A DNA stretch of 64,000 nt from Macrostomum hystrix (Eukaryota > Platyhelminthes > Macrostomidae). Shown one piece after another: positions 44,403 to 59,300 of this stretch (positions are counted from its first letter, which is position 1; every line of letters begins with the position of its first letter). The stretch is from positions 19,100,501 through 19,164,500 of the forward strand of contig CATNEN010000001.1 in assembly GCA_950097015.1 (NCBI GenBank). Direction: 5' to 3'. Below the pieces are notes generated by a model that was not told the DNA's origin, ran no database searches, and saw only the letters and a program-made list of their open reading frames with translations. Position numbers and translations under genes: made by a program.

Positions 44403-46783
44403 TTAATCGGAGTCGCTATCAGAAGACTCCGATAGATATTTTACAGCATCAGTCACGCTTTTACTTGCAACATCTTCAAGCAGTCTTCTAAACAATTCCC
44501 GAAATTGAGCGGCTAAGCCCGGCTGATTCGCTAAGTCATCACAGAGGCTCTGCAAATTAACCTGAAGGTCAACCCACTCATCTGAAATAATATGCGCTTC
44601 TTTTAGGCGTTTATATTTGTTACTGACGTCTATAGCCCGCTGACGAAATCGGATGGAAAGGTCGGTTCCAGACAAATGTTCATATTTCGCACTACGCGGT
44701 TTTTTATATTCATCGAAAGAAGCTCTGTCTTCAATTGGAAGACGAGCGTAGAGTTTTTTCATGTCGGATGCATAACTTTTAACCTTTCGCAAGCACATTC
44801 TGGTTTGACTTTGGCCAACTGACTTACCAACCTGTTTACTCCAATGATCTCTGTGCACTGCAAGAGCGCGTAGCTCACATAGGATATCATCTTCCGAGTT
44901 GTGTACAGCTACTCGGAGGGAATCTTCATACCATTGGGAGCCTAAATCCAAAATTTCATCCTCAGAGATGACCAGACTGTCATTTCGGACCCCCGAGTGC
45001 TGCAAAATCGCAGACTGGCTTTGTAGCTCTTTTAGTTCACTTAGAATGCTTTTTCCCGCACCTACCATAAGCTTAATACGTTGTGTAAACCACCCAGAAG
45101 CGCTAAGAAGCTGTTGTGCATTAAAGAAGTATAGAATATGCGCCATGTATTGTGCTCGTCGGTCTTTTCGCATGTACTTTAAAAACTTACCGAACGGCCT
45201 GAGTTGAGACCAGGCTCGCTCAGTATTCTCTCCATCGCATAGACCTGCGCCTGGAGTAACGCGAACAGAAAACTTTTTTTGACAACTGGGCAGGTGACCA
45301 AGAGCATGAAAAGCGTTTATTGCACAGCTACTCGCTTGAATGTTGGCACCAGACTTCGCAATAGCGGACGTAACCCGGCTGGATACGCGACAGCCTGTGA
45401 ATTGGGATAAAGAGTAAGTCATGTTGTCATATAACTGTACACAAGCAACAGTATTTCATAGATTGTATGCATTTTATAAAATAATAATAAACTTACCCAC
45501 GTCATATACGACAAGTAATTCCTTAGACACTTTGACGTTTCGCAGAAAGTGTTCAAGGCACTGTTCCAGGTAGCAAAACTTTTCTCCACCAGTTGTGATA
45601 TTTGAGCCACACAAAAGGCGATTGTGACGACAGAATAATCCAAAGAAACCCGTGACATCATGTCTCTGCTCACGGCTTAATGGTTCATGAGCACCGGCCT
45701 TCCAATTAGGACAATTCTGTTCCTCTGCTCGATTTTTTGGCACATCCGCTTTAATATCTACATAGACAAGCGGCGTAGGTAATGGACGACCATCTGATGG
45801 TATTTCCAGTTGTGTACGCCCCTTGGCTTTAAAGCGCTGCCAACCAAATAGAGCATCTGCACAGACAACAGTTTTGCGCACAGCGTGATTATCTGGACAG
45901 AGAAGACAATTATTTGGCCATTTTGCTGAGGCCATTTGCAGGTGGCGAAACCGCAGCAAAACATCATGTCGTTGAATGCGTTGATAAGTGCTTTTTACAA
46001 GAGCCAAATTATATGTACCTTGTCCCAGAGTTGGCCCAATGAGCAGTGTACTGACCGCTCTGTGAACAGGCAACTGCCCAGTCATACACAAACTGTCTAG
46101 CAGGGACAAAAAGGTAAAAGAAAAGAATGCATACCCATCTGAATCAGGCTTTGACCCTTCGCAACAAGGGAAGAACCCTTGAGAAAGGAGTGCACCAATA
46201 AGATCACAGGAGTCGCAGGTAATAAAAATGACCTTTACGCTTCCAGCCAGATCTATAAGGTCAACTTTTGTAGCCGCACAGACATTCAGATTCAATTTAC
46301 TAGAAGCGCAGCAAAACATTTCAAAAGCATCGTGAGTAGCATCCAGTTCCTGAAACATTAGACTCTCCTTATTCCATATGAGAAACTTGTGGGCTGAAAA
46401 CTTTTTATGCGTCTCATTCTTACAGCTGGCACATAAGCTAAGTCGACAAGTAACACATCGATATACACCTTCGTGCTCATAGCAAGAGGAACACAGATTT
46501 AAGAGAAAATGCTTCTCGTAACTACCTCTGTATTTCTCAGCAAAGCTGTCAAAATCTACCCATTCAACATCTTCTACTGTAGGAGCAAAAGACTCAGGCA
46601 TACCGACATCATTCTCGGTGCTAGCTTCCACTGGAACAGTTGAGTAGTTTCAGACACAGGACGCAGAGATGTTGAGCCTCGATTTCGGCCGCTAATGATT
46701 GTCTTAATCTTTCTGGGTCGCCCACGACAGCCAGTTTGCAGTGTAGCTTTGACAACACGCTTCAGTTCGATGCCGCGATACAT
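44403..46783 (-). CDS. KDZ (Kyakuja/Dileera/Zisupton) transposase
   Basis: A DDE-type cut-and-paste transposase family. Minus-strand parts: an N-terminal piece from the ATG at 46783 (with an AT-hook-like GCRGRPRK), an apparent single-base frame change near 46632, then exon to 45497, a 102-bp intron (GTGG|GTAAGT ... TTCACAG|GC, phase 1) and exon 45394-44403. The N-terminal cysteine cluster (CSSCYEHEGVYRCVTCRLSLCASC) is the CxC zinc module found with KDZ enzymes. The core shows CADALFGWQRF (first Asp), CRHNR..CGSN.TTGGEKFCY, YDVGC created by the splice, and FHALGHLPSC with GLCDGENTERAWSQL (family-specific Asp/Glu box). Ends in an acidic Ser/Asp tail. The frame change suggests inactivity unless it is spliced differently. 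Confidence 0.8.
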
Positions 46784-47200
46784 TGTCTGGAAATGAGAAA
46801 GTAATTTATAATCATTGCTCTACAGTATTTAATATTGTAGACAGACAACTGTTTTCTATTTAATACTATAAAGTTTTATATATTCTACAATGAAATCATA
46901 GCACTTATATTCAACATATATTCCCACAAGTATTGTGGCCATGTAACTACAGTCTGTGGAGATTGCTGACCTGCACTTGGGCGTCATTTCTATACACTTG
47001 CTTGAATATAAAGAATTGAACATTTACTTAAAAATTTGCACACAAATCCCTTTTTCTCACTCTCACAAATTAACACATTACTGCCACCCATGGACTCCAT
47101 GGAATGTGACAAAGATTGGCAGACAGTGTCCAGCTGCAGCTATTCTGCCGGACACACTGCAGTTGTTCTGCCTAGATGATCAGCCTGTCTGATACTGATA
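46784..47200. other. non-coding stretch before the Gypsy element
   Basis: No supported gene. The target duplication CCAG of the Gypsy element is at 47201-47204. Confidence 0.5.
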
Positions 47201-47204
47201 CCAG

Positions 47205-50200
47205 TGATGTGCTGTAGACTGCTGAGCAGCCTCCAGGCAATCTGTGAGTCAGGCTGTTCTAGGTCTGTGGGAGGGCTAGGGTTGGTAGTTAGTGTTTCCC
47301 GTGCACTGTCACATCCGCTCGCCACCCCCTCCGCTCTCTCTCTCTCTCTTTCCAGCTCTGTCTGCGCACTGAGTCACATTGCACACCATGGTGCAATCGC
47401 TTAAGTTCGGAAGAAGACTGGCAGAACAACGCTCAAATGCTCCTACTATAAGTAGAGCACAGTCCGACGAATCCTTGAGATGGGGTTGTTATCATGGTAG
47501 CACGTTTTCTGTATGAATATGGCACGTTTCTTGTCTCCAGTTCTCCCGCTCGGAACAGTTTGTGATTACTTTCTGTGTCCATTCTTTTGGCTCTCTAAAG
47601 ATCTTAGACAATTCTTGTTGGTCTAGGTCACACACTGCATTTAGAAGCTTGGTGTGTCACCCGATCTAGCATAAGATCTGTGAGTTTAGCTAGAACGTGG
47701 ACTAGGTAGAAGAAGTCCCGAGAGAACTTAGCTGTCTAAGCCTGACTACCGGATTGTTCCTCTGCTAGGAAGCATCTGAGTGTGAGGCCGGATACTCTCT
47801 CTCTCGGAATCTAGTTCCTGTCTTGGTTATTTTTACCAATTGTGTGTGCCACGCTACCACAGGTACAACATTGGTGGCAAAGCGGTGTGATTCGAGTTAG
47901 CCTTTTACTCATTCACTGCGGATACGAACGCCATGTCCCAAGAGGAATTGGATTCGGAGAGAGAGGAGAGGCAGCAGGTAGCCCGGAGCAAGGAGTCTCG
48001 CGGTGGCTGTGCGCTGCAGGAAGCTGCGGGCAGGAGTCGGTGGAACGGCCGCGGCAACGACTGTGTCGGCGACGGCGAGGACGGCGAGAGCGACTTCGGC
48101 GACGACGACCAGTCCGGCGGCGAGGACGACGACCGGGGCGCAGCGGCAGCGGCAGCAAGGCGACGACGACCGAGGCTGGACGACAGGGCGACGGCTGACC
48201 TGGTGTACCGGATGCTCAACCTGATGGAGAAGCAGGTGGAACAACAACAAGGTAGGACGGCGAAGATTGCCAAGTTTTCTCGGGGTCAGGACGTGCATCT
48301 GTGGGTGGACGCGTTTGAAGCGTATTGCGCCCGGGCTGCGATTCGCAGCTCGGAGACACGCAAGGCCCTTCTACTCGACCACCTCGATGTACAGTGCCTG
48401 AATGCCGTCCTCAGGATGAAGCTGCCCGAAGAGCTCACGTATGCCCAGTTCAAGGAGCGTATTGTGGAGCGATTCGCGCCGCTGAGTAGCCCTGAGGAGT
48501 ACCGAGACGAGTTCCGCAATCGCTATCAGAAGAAAGCGGAAACGCTTGATGACTATGCTGATGCGTTGCAGGGACTCGGCGAGCAGGCCTATACCAACCT
48601 TCGCCAAAGAGATTTGGACTATGAGTTGGTCGACCAGTTTATTAAGGGAGTTCGGACTTCGGTTGAGAACCGCAAGCACCTGTTGCGGACTCGCCCTAGG
48701 ACACTCCTGGAAGCTAGGCGAGAGCTAAAGCGCCTAGAGGTGGTCGACGAGGCAGTCCAGAGGGCGAAGGATGGGCCGGCTCGGATGGTGCACGGCGAAG
48801 ACGAGGACCTGAATGCGCGGCCGCCACCGCAAGGTGTTACCGCTGCGCTGAAGGGACTCGAATCGCTGATGACCAAGATGGTCGAGGTCCAGGGTCAGCA
48901 GCTGCAGCATCAGCAGAAGATGCAGGAGATGCTGGTCCAGGCGCTCAGCCGACCACAAGGAGCCGTGCAGCAGGAAGGACCGGCGCCGCCAAGAGGGGCA
49001 TGCTTTGGTTGCGGGAAGTTCGGACACCTGAGGCGTGATTGCCCGACGAGGCCACCCAAGCCGCGTTATGAGCACCACGCTCAGGGGTACCCGAGAGAGC
49101 AACGGCAAGAGCCCAGGCAGCAGTCCGAGCTGCAGGCCCAAGGCACTCAGACGTCGGGAAACGGGACGGCGAGGAGCACGGACGGCAGTGCCCCTCGCAG
49201 TCCAGTTCCTGGACGGGCCTGAGGGAGACTGAGGAGTCAGCTGGAGGAGAGGGTAGGGGCTCTCCTAGCACCAGCTTCCTCGAGCGTTGGTATGCCTCCA
49301 ACGCTGACCCCTATGTGACGGCGATGGTTTCCAAGAAGACGGTGCCTTTTCTCCTAGACTCAGGGAGCAGGCGCTGTCTGATTGGAAGTGAGACGTGGGC
49401 ATCTCTGCGGCATGTAGTGCCGCACGCTGTGCTGACAGGAGAGAGTGCCCTGTGCAACTTTGATGGTTCTCGATTGCCGGTTTTAGGGCGAGTCGCCTTT
49501 GAGGTCAGGCTCGGCGACTACGCTGTAGACGTCGAGTTCTGCGTGACGAAGGGCGAGCACGAGAACATCCTAGGAATTGATTTCATGCGCCAGCACACCC
49601 AGAAGATTGACTTTCCGAAGGGGATGCTGACCATGAAGTCTGGAACGAAAGTGCCGCTGAGGTTCACGAGGCGAGAGGCGAGGGCCAGTCGGGTTTACTC
49701 ACTCGAGCAGACCACTGTGCCAGCGCGCTCTTCGATGCTCGTAGCGGTGAAGCTAGCGGGTGGCCGGACTGACTGTCACGGCACGCCGCTGCTTGTTGAG
49801 TCCTTGAGGTCAGGACTGAAGCCAGGGGCGTCTCAGATCGAGATGGCCCCGACATTGCTGACGATGGCTGACGGAACAGGGTGTGTTGAAGTCATCAATA
49901 CCTCTTGCTTCCCGGCGGTCATTCGACGCAATGGTCTTGTAGGGCTAGCGAGGCCACTGAAGGCCGACGAACTCGAATATCTACCAGAGCTAGAGGAGAC
50001 GCCGGTCAGGCAGGTTCAGGCAGAAGGGCTGGAGAGCGATGAGGCATGGCTAGAGGAGGTGGAGATTTGTGAGAGGTTGACCGAGGAGCAGAGGCATCGG
50101 GTTAAGGAGATGTTGAGAGAGTGCCGCGAGGCATTCGCAATGCATCCCCTGGACCATGGTGTCACTGACTTAGTCACTCATGAGATCATTGTGACAGATC

Positions 50201-53200
50201 CCACTCCAGTTCGCATTCCACCGAGGAGGATCCCGCCTCACTTGATGGAACAGTTGGACAAGATGCTGGATGAGATGTTGGCGAAAGGCATCATCAAGCC
50301 GACATTCTCCAGCTACAACACGCCTCTCCTGATTGTCCCTAAGAAAGACAAGACTATCAGGATTGTCTTAGACTATCGCGAGTTGAATAGCCGCTGCCTG
50401 AAGCACGTCTATCCGCTGCCAGACATTCAGCAGACCTTTGAGCATTTGAGAGGGGCGCAGTACTATTCCGCCCTCGATCTTGCACAAGGTTTCTGGCAGA
50501 TCCCGCTGAGAGAGCAGGATAGACACCTGACCGCGTTCTCGGTTCACCACAGAGGTCAGTTTGAGTTTACTGTGTTGCCGATGGGCATGACGGATTCGGC
50601 AGGGTCTTTTCAGCGCTGTATCAACAAGCTGCTGGAGGGGCTGACGCCAAAGGTAGCGTTGGGGTATATCGATGATATACTCGTCCACTCGCCTACCTTT
50701 GACGACCATTTGGAGCATCTGAGGATGATGCTGACGCGAATCCGTGAAGCCCAGTTCAAGCTGAAGCCGAAGAAGTGCCACCTGTTCAAGAGGGAGCTGC
50801 ACTACTTAGGCCATGTGGTGACACCAGAAGGCATCCTGACGAACGAGGATAAGATCGCCGAGCTCAGAGGCTGGCCGACACCTCGAAGCGCCAAAGAATT
50901 GCGCAGCTTCTTGGGGTTGGCACAGTACTACAAGAAGTTCGTCCGCAATTACTCAGGGATTGCAGCACCATTGCACGAGCTCACTAAGCGGGACGTTACC
51001 AGCTTGAAGGGTCTGTGGAAGACAGAGCATGAGAGAGCCTTTCAGGGATTGAAGGATGCGTTGTGCTCAACGGAGGTACTGGCGTACCCGGAGTACACCT
51101 CTGACCCGAAGGTGACTTTCGTCCTGGACACAGATGCCTCTGATGACCGCATAGGGGCTTGTTTGAATCAGCTGCAGTCTGATGGAGTAGAAAGGCCTGT
51201 TGGCTACTACAGCCGGAAGCTGCGAGGGCCGGAGACCCGCTACACTACGACCCGCAAAGAATTGCTGGCAGTCGTAGATGCGATGCGGCATTTCCGGTAC
51301 TTCCTGGTTGGCAAGAAGTTTGTTGTCCGGTCCGATCACAAGGCCCTGCTGTGGCTCATGCATCAGACCGAGGCGACAGGCATCTTAGGCCGTTGGGTTG
51401 AGAGAATGAGTGAGTTTGACTTCACCATTGTTCATCGTCCTGGAAAGTCTCACCAAAATGCTGACTCGATGTCGAGAAAGCCGGATAATCCGGTGAATTG
51501 TTCTTTTGGGGTGGTGACACCCCACAACCAGTTCGGTGCGAGTGCTTGCACCCGCCAAGTTTCGAGTCAGCTGGAGGAGGGACAGGAAAGGGACGATAAA
51601 CAGGTTGAAGTCAACGAAGCCGCAGAGCCACTGCGAGCTGTGAAACCCAAGGCTCAAGGTGTCATTGACGGCCGACCAGGATGGGAAGCAGCTGTGTCTG
51701 AAGGACTGGTGGAAGAGCCGGTCCTGGAGCCTGTCGAGGTGCGCCAAGATAAGGCGGTGCTGCAAGGGTGTCAGGAAGACACGACCGCAGGCCAGCCTGT
51801 GAGGCGGGAAGCACCTGTCAACGGGGCCCCGCAGTCAGCTCGTTGCAGCCAGTTCTGCCTGCAGACTGTGGATGCCGCCGTGCAGACGGTAGCTACTGAA
51901 GGTAGCTGGAGCCAGGGAGCCACAAGGGAGGAGCACTGGGTGCGGGGCTGTGATGCCAAGGCACAGGTGCAAACTCAGGTGGTGGCGGAAGGCTCAGAGG
52001 TGAAGGAGAAGGTGCCCGCCCGTTGCAGCCAGTCCTGCCTGCAGGCGCCAGATCCAGAGCCTCTGGTGTGTCCGGAGACAGAGGAGGAGGTGTCCGCTCG
52101 TTGCAGCCAGTCCTGCCTGCAGACACCGAATCCTGCTGTTGAGGAGTTCTCGGAAACAGGGGAGAAGTCGCTGGCTCGTTGCAGCCAGTCCTGCCTGCGA
52201 GCGACTGATCCCGCTGTGTCAAGGTCCTCGGGTCAGGAAGATCAGCAGTTAGCTCGTTGCAGCCAGTCCTGCCTGCCGACTGTTGGTCTCTCCGTGGGAC
52301 AGGGAGCAGAGGTGGAGGGGAGTTGTCAGACTCGTTGCGACCAGTCTCGCCTGTCAAGGACACCCCCTGCTGCCAGGGCTCCTGGGTCCAAGGACAAGGA
52401 GGACAAGGACATTGGAGAGCTGCCTCCGGTAAGAGCAGTGGTGACAGAGTTCCTGAGGGTGCCGGTTAGCCAGGTCGAGTTGCTAGAAGCTCAGCACCAA
52501 GATCCGGCAATCCGATACCTGACGGAACTGAAGCTGTCAGGAAAGGACAAGCCCAGGTTCGATCAGCGACTCCAGATGCCGAAAGAGGTCAGAGACCTCC
52601 TGGGTGCATTTGAGGAGCTGGAGGTGCGCGACGGGTTGCTCGTCATAGACTTTGATGACAACCGGCCGCCGCGACCGGTGCTACCGAAAGCATTAGACTC
52701 GCGCGTCTTTGAGGCCTTGCATGATTCGCCCTTGGCGGGTCATCTTGGCCAGTCCAAGACGGTGCAGAGAGTGAGAGACAGGTTCTGGAGACCCGGTCTC
52801 TGGTCGGAGGCGACGGGGTACGTGGCACGTTGCAGGACATGCCTGGAGAGCAAGACAAGGCGGAAGGAGGTAGTCCCACCGCAGAGCTATCCAGTGTGTG
52901 AGGTTTTGGGAAGGGTGCATGCCGACGTAATCGGGCCTTTGTCTCAACCAAGTGCCCGAGGACATCGGTACATCCTCACCCTGTGTGATGCAACATCGAA
53001 GTACCCGTTTGCCTATCCGATGCGAAACCAGAAGACTAAAACCGTGATCAAACTGCTGCTGGATAGGTTCATTCCCGAGTACGGTGCACCAGCCTGGCTG
53101 CACACGGACCAGGGGACGAACTTCATGAGTGCAGAGTTTGAAGACTTCTGTAAGCTGTATGGCATCCGTCATACGCACACGTGTCCCTATAACCCGGCCA

Positions 53201-56200
53201 GCAATGGCCAGGTCGAAAACCTGAATCGCCAAATCAAGTCAGTGCTCACGTGCCTGTTGGAAAAGGATCACAAGGATTGGGACCTGATGCTGCCCGCGTG
53301 CTTAATCGCGTTGCGCACCAGTGTCCACCCTGTGACCGGGTACACGCCGTACTTCCTGGTCTTCGGACGGGAGTACCGGCTGCCCGTGGACAACACGTTG
53401 ACTGCGCTGGCTGAGTACGCAGACTTGCCAGATTATCTCCGACATTTCCAGGAGCGCATAGACCAGGCGGTCAATTGTGCCCGGGACAAGCTCGAGAGGT
53501 ACCAGGTGCTGCGAGAAGAACACTACCAAGAAAGACCGCAGGCGAGACCACTCCGCCCAGGCCAGCTGGTCCTGCTTAACAACCCGATGATCGAATCCGG
53601 CGAGATCAGCAAATTCCATCGGCCTAGACAATCGGTCTACGTAGTGCTCGAGTGTAAGGGCGAAACGGTGTACAAGATCAGGCGACACGGCAACACCAGG
53701 AAGGCCAGGAAGCAGGTGCTGGTAGTCCACCGGCGCAACCTGCTCCCGGTACCGGCCTCAATATGCGACAGGACGGAAGAGGCGAGCCCGGCACGGCGGA
53801 AGCTCGGAAGGCCACCCAAGGGTAGCCCTCCAGTAGCTGACGCGGCCGGTGAGCCTGCCGACAGCGACGACGACGACGATGACGACGACGAGATCGGCCT
53901 GTGGAGCGCTCGAAGGTGGCACCTGCGACCACGAGTTGTTTCCAGGCCGAATCTCCACGAACCGGCCGGTCCAGAGATCTGCAACGGAGAAGAGGCGGGG
54001 GAGGCGTATGGTGATGTGGTTGTCCTGCCGTCGGACAGTCCGTTGCCCTCTCCAACCCTGTCCCCTATCCCATCCTCTGTGCACGGGGAAGTTGCAGAAA
54101 GTGTTAGGGCCGAAGGTGTAGGTGAGGCTGCTCAGATAGGTGAAGCTAGGGATCAGGAGCCGCAGCAGAGGCCGCCAAGAGTTAGGCGAGAGCCGGAAAG
54201 GCTGCAGGTCGATCCAAGCAGAAAGTCCTATTTTGTCAGAGCAATGTATGGCCTACCTACAATGTTTCAGTAAATTTCCTCTTCGAAGCGAGGTGAAAGG
54301 CAAATCTTAAAGATAATCAAAGAAAATAAGAAGATGGAGAACGATGAAAATAGAAATCCTGAAGAAAGGGTGCCAACGCGCCCACGGCTTCTGGGAGTGA
54401 CACGCAGGATTGATGCACCGATGGAGGTGAGTAAACGGGTTGAGCTGTTAAGGAGCCAATTTGGCCGCAGTGCGCCCTTCCCACTGGGTCAGCGCTCGCC
54501 GAATTGGCATCGTCAATTCATGCCATCTTTAACCCGTTCACAGCAGCCCCAGAAGAGACAACTTAGAGATGCAAACAGCCAGGAGCCAGTGTACAAAAAG
54601 CACAAAAGTACACAGGCGGTGCCAGATACTGCGGAAGCGGCGACGCAAGCGCGCAGGCCAATCCTGAGCAGCGAGAGCAGCGGCTCAGACGAGGCGCAGG
54701 TGGATCCGGGCGAGGATCTGTGGGCAGCCCTTCAGCAAGGGATGCCCTCAGACGATGAGGGAGTGGCAGACCCCGACTCGGACCACAGCCACGAGTCCGA
54801 CGCCGAGGGCCCAGCAGCACCTCCGGCTGCGGAGCTGTCCCCGCCTCGGGATTCATCTTCAGGAGAGAGCCCAGATGACTTGGGCGCGGCCGCTCGTCCG
54901 AGACGGCGTAGAGGAGGTGCCCAGCGGCGTCGGCAGCGCCGGGCCCAATGGGAGAGCAGAGCTGCAGACCGCGAAGCGGCTACTCAATTCGTGGCCGAAT
55001 CGTTGGCACGTGCTGCCCGGGGCCAACTGGATGAAGGCTGGCCTGCCGCGGTACAAAGAGCCTTCGCCAACGAAGAGAGAGCTACGCGGCGAGAAATGGC
55101 TCAGGAGGCAGCAGCGCGGACTGAGGTGGCCATCAATGGCCCGGCCAGGACGCCACACCAGCTAGTGGCCCGGTATGGCCTGGTCATGATCGAACTGGTG
55201 GAAGGAGGGTGGCTGCCAGAGGCCATGCTACGCATGTCAGCCTACTATTAATGTGCATGATTATCCAGTAGCGCCACAATTCGTGCATGCGCCGATTTTT
55301 AGTTCCCGCGCATATGCTATTATTAGTTTGTTTGTTGATTTTTGTACGATCTATCTGTTTTAGTCTTGTAAGGTCCTTACTAGTTTCTGTTGTTTAGGCG
55401 CCATGAGCATTTAATTTTCACATTGATGTTCTTGGCCTACGGTTGCCGTTGTATTTTTGTCTTATATATTTGTTTATTCAGCAGTTAATGCGCCATGTAC
55501 GATTGTTGATTTATGCGCCATGGATACATTTGATTTGATGGCAGTGCCTGTTTATGGCCGATTCGTTCAGTGTGACAGTTGTGCGTAAATACAAGGACGA
55601 GAAGGTGCTTACCTGTTTTTGGTTTAAGTGCGGCTGACGGCCAGCCAGTGTTGACCGTCATCCTTTAGCTGGAGGAGAATGATGTGCTGTAGACTGCTGA
55701 GCAGCCTCCAGGCAATCTGTGAGTCAGGCTGTTCTAGGTCTGTGGGAGGGCTAGGGTTGGTAGTTAGTGTTTCCCGTGCACTGTCACATCCGCTCGCCAC
55801 CCCCTCCGCTCTCTCTCTCTCTCTTTCCAGCTCTGTCTGCGCACTGAGTCACATTGCACACCATGGTGCAATCGCTTAAGTTCGGAAGAAGACTGGCAGA
55901 ACAACGCTCAAATGCTCCTACTATAAGTAGAGCACAGTCCGACGAATCCTTGAGATGGGGTTGTTATCATGGTAGCACGTTTTCTGTATGAATATGGCAC
56001 GTTTCTTGTCTCCAGTTCTCCCGCTCGGAACAGTTTGTGATTACTTTCTGTGTCCATTCTTTTGGCTCTCTAAAGATCTTAGACAATTCTTGTTGGTCTA
56101 GGTCACACACTGCATTTAGAAGCTTGGTGTGTCACCCGATCTAGCATAAGATCTGTGAGTTTAGCTAGAACGTGGACTAGGTAGAAGAAGTCCCGAGAGA

Positions 56201-56345
56201 ACTTAGCTGTCTAAGCCTGACTACCGGATTGTTCCTCTGCTAGGAAGCATCTGAGTGTGAGGCCGGATACTCTCTCTCTCGGAATCTAGTTCCTGTCTTG
56301 GTTATTTTTACCAATTGTGTGTGCCACGCTACCACAGGTACAACA
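47205..56345 (+). mobile_element. complete Ty3/Gypsy LTR retrotransposon (9.14 kb)
   Basis: Two 666-bp LTRs (TG...CA), a CCAG target duplication at 47201-47204 and 56346-56349, a primer-binding site, gag, a -1 frameshift into a full pol (protease, RT, RNase H, integrase), an additional 3' ORF and a purine tract before the 3' LTR. All frames are intact and the LTRs look identical by eye, so this is a very recent, possibly active insertion. Confidence 0.95.
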
Positions 56346-59300
56346 CCAGCATGGACTTCTCTAATCCTCCAATGGATTGCCACTAATCTCAGTCTAATAC
56401 CCTCTCAAGTGATTTATTTCAAGATTTCAATTTCACTATTTACGATATAAATATTGATCTTAAGTTCAAGGTCCACTGGAAAGAAGCCTTTGTGTGCAAA
56501 GAGTATGCATTAGTTTTTTTGAGATCTTGCCCTATTAACTATTTACTTTATTTACTATTTACCAAAGCCTACTTGACTCAATGTTAAAGTTACTTATATT
56601 GGTGGCGCATGTCACATATTACATTGTTTATAATTTCTTTCTGGCACACAGAGCCACCTTTTTGACTCTGGAAGTAGGCTAGGAGGCTAGGTCTAAAGAC
56701 TAAATGAAATTAGTGACTGTGTTGCTTCATAAAAAGTTGCAGAGCTTGGTACACTGTTAAGCAAGAAATGCAAAGAAACTAGCAGCAGAACTTAATAAAT
56801 AAAAGTGAATATTACAGTCGGACAACTGTTTCTAATTTAATACACACTGGCACAACCTCTAACAAAATTTTGGATTAACCTATCTTCAATGTTAACTAAA
56901 TATGAGTAAATGCTTATAGGCACTAGCTATAGTACTGGTTTACTGCCGAGTTAACTAGTTTCTAACCTGCCAAAGATAGTCAGATAATATTTCCTATTCA
57001 ATACTAGCTATCTAGAGTGTTATATTACATCATATTAACCATGTAATTTTGCCATATAGCGACATATGTTATTTTCCAACTGACATTGTTTAGACATTTA
57101 TCGAGTTTTTAATTACCTTGTGCAAATGACTCTGATTTGTCCAAAACTAAGTGAAGAGTGAAGTAAACAATACAAATATTTTTGTTTTTAACCTTAATTA
57201 CGATTTACGAAGAACGAAATTAGCTACCAAAGTGGCAATAATCTAGAAAAAGTAACAGTAATGTGGAATGATTGCAATTGGTACAATCTTGTACTTTTTT
57301 GTCCCGATTTACCTGCCTTTCAATTTCAGTTGAACTCAAAGAGAAAATTAAATTACTAAATTAATTAAAATTCAGTTCAAAATTAAAATTTGAAAAAGTT
57401 AAAAAACAACATGGCGGACAACTCCGACGAACATGCATCTGAAATTATTTAAAGCGCGCGAAAAAAATCTGCAGAGCCTTCTTTATGTATATGTTTAAGA
57501 ACATAATTATTTGTTTTTTCAAAGCAGTATTAAGTAGCCTATACCTTTATTACGATTTTGTTTTTTTCAACTTGAACGCTACGAGTACGTTACGGTTTAC
57601 ATACGTAAGTTGCGGGTAATATCGAGCCGATCTTCAAGAAAGGAAAATAATGTGTTTCGTAGCTAATTATTTGGAATACCTTGGTTTTTCGAGAATTATT
57701 AAATTAAGATTTAATATACCAGAAAGTCTTACGGTTTCCCTACTTTGTAGCAGAACACGAAAGCTCAGACACTTTTATTAAAAATATATAATATTTGTAG
57801 ATGAATTAACTAAATCGATGTTTCAGTAGGTTGAACTCGTGCGATTATACTGCTTTTGCGACAGAATGCAATGACTTTGCATCAATTAGATTTATAAATT
57901 GGTCGATTATTTATCATGTTGATTTCTGTCGAAAAGGTTAAATGTTCCGGAAACTTTATGTAACTCTAAACAAAGTAAAACATTTAGATACTGGTGTGAG
58001 GCATTGCACTTCGTACCCTACAAAATTTAAACGCTGTTTTGCCGTTTTTATGCAGTATGTGTTTAAAAAAATCTTTTAGCGAACTATTTTCGCTTCAACC
58101 TTTCTTTTAAGTTACTTTTATGCTTTAAAAATAATGATTTTTGCCTTGCTGGTCTTTATTTAAAACTTTATGGATTACATGCACTGACAAAAATAAGTAG
58201 AATGTTTGGTGCAACGATAAATCGATGACTTTCGTTACGGGTGCTAATAATTTTGACTTTTGCTGAGTTTGTAATATTGACGTTCACCCTTTTGGTTTTT
58301 GAAGCTTTGCAGATAAAATTTGGGGACCTGCTGGACCCGTCGTTAGATAATGGAGCGATTCGCTAGCTCGCGATATATTTGCTTGCGTTGCTAATATTGC
58401 GTTGCGAATTTGATCGCTACGATGGCCATTGCTTAAAATAAGTAAGCACAAGCTGCAGCCTGCAGCCAAAAAAGTAATAAATTACTAATTAGTAAGCCAA
58501 ATTACTAATAAATAGTAATTCTTCGTTGTATATGGGCAATGTCATGTGGTGAAACTGGTAGCACGTCAGCCTGACAACTGCGGGTCGTTGGTTCGACTCA
58601 TTTTTTATTTAAATTAATGATTATGTTTTGCAGAACAACAAGAAACAAGAACATCATATAAGCCTACTCATTTTTTAATCCGGCTGAGTAAGAAAAAAAG
58701 CGGTTTTACGCTGATTTACATAAATATCAGCACTATACAGTACACTCGAAGCACCAAAGGAATCACATACAGTAGGATAGCCTATATGTTTTGAAAAACT
58801 CTGAAAAAGTATTCGAACGAAAGAATATATACTAATAAATAGTAATTCTTCGTTGTATATGGGCAATGTCAAGTGGTGAAACTGGTAGCACGTCAGCCTG
58901 ACAACTGCGGGTCGTTGGTTCGACTCATTTTTTATTTAAATTAATGATTATATGTTTTGCAGAACAACAAGAACATCATATAAGCCTACTCATTTCTTAA
59001 TCTGGCTAAGTAAGAAAAAAAGCGGTTTTACGCTGATTTACATAAATATCAGCACTATACAGTACACTCGAAGCACCAAAGGAATCACATACAGTAGGAT
59101 AGCCTATATGTTTTGAAAAACTCTTAAATTAAGAAAACTCTAAAAGAATTTATTTTTCCAAACATATCGGCAGCATCCGAACCCCACAGAATTGCCGCAC
59201 AGAACTGCTTTATTCCACGCCAGCCGGAATTATTATTACCCGACGAAATGTCGGTACTCATCTGCAGCTGAGTAGACTGTGTGCACATCAGGGCAAAGCA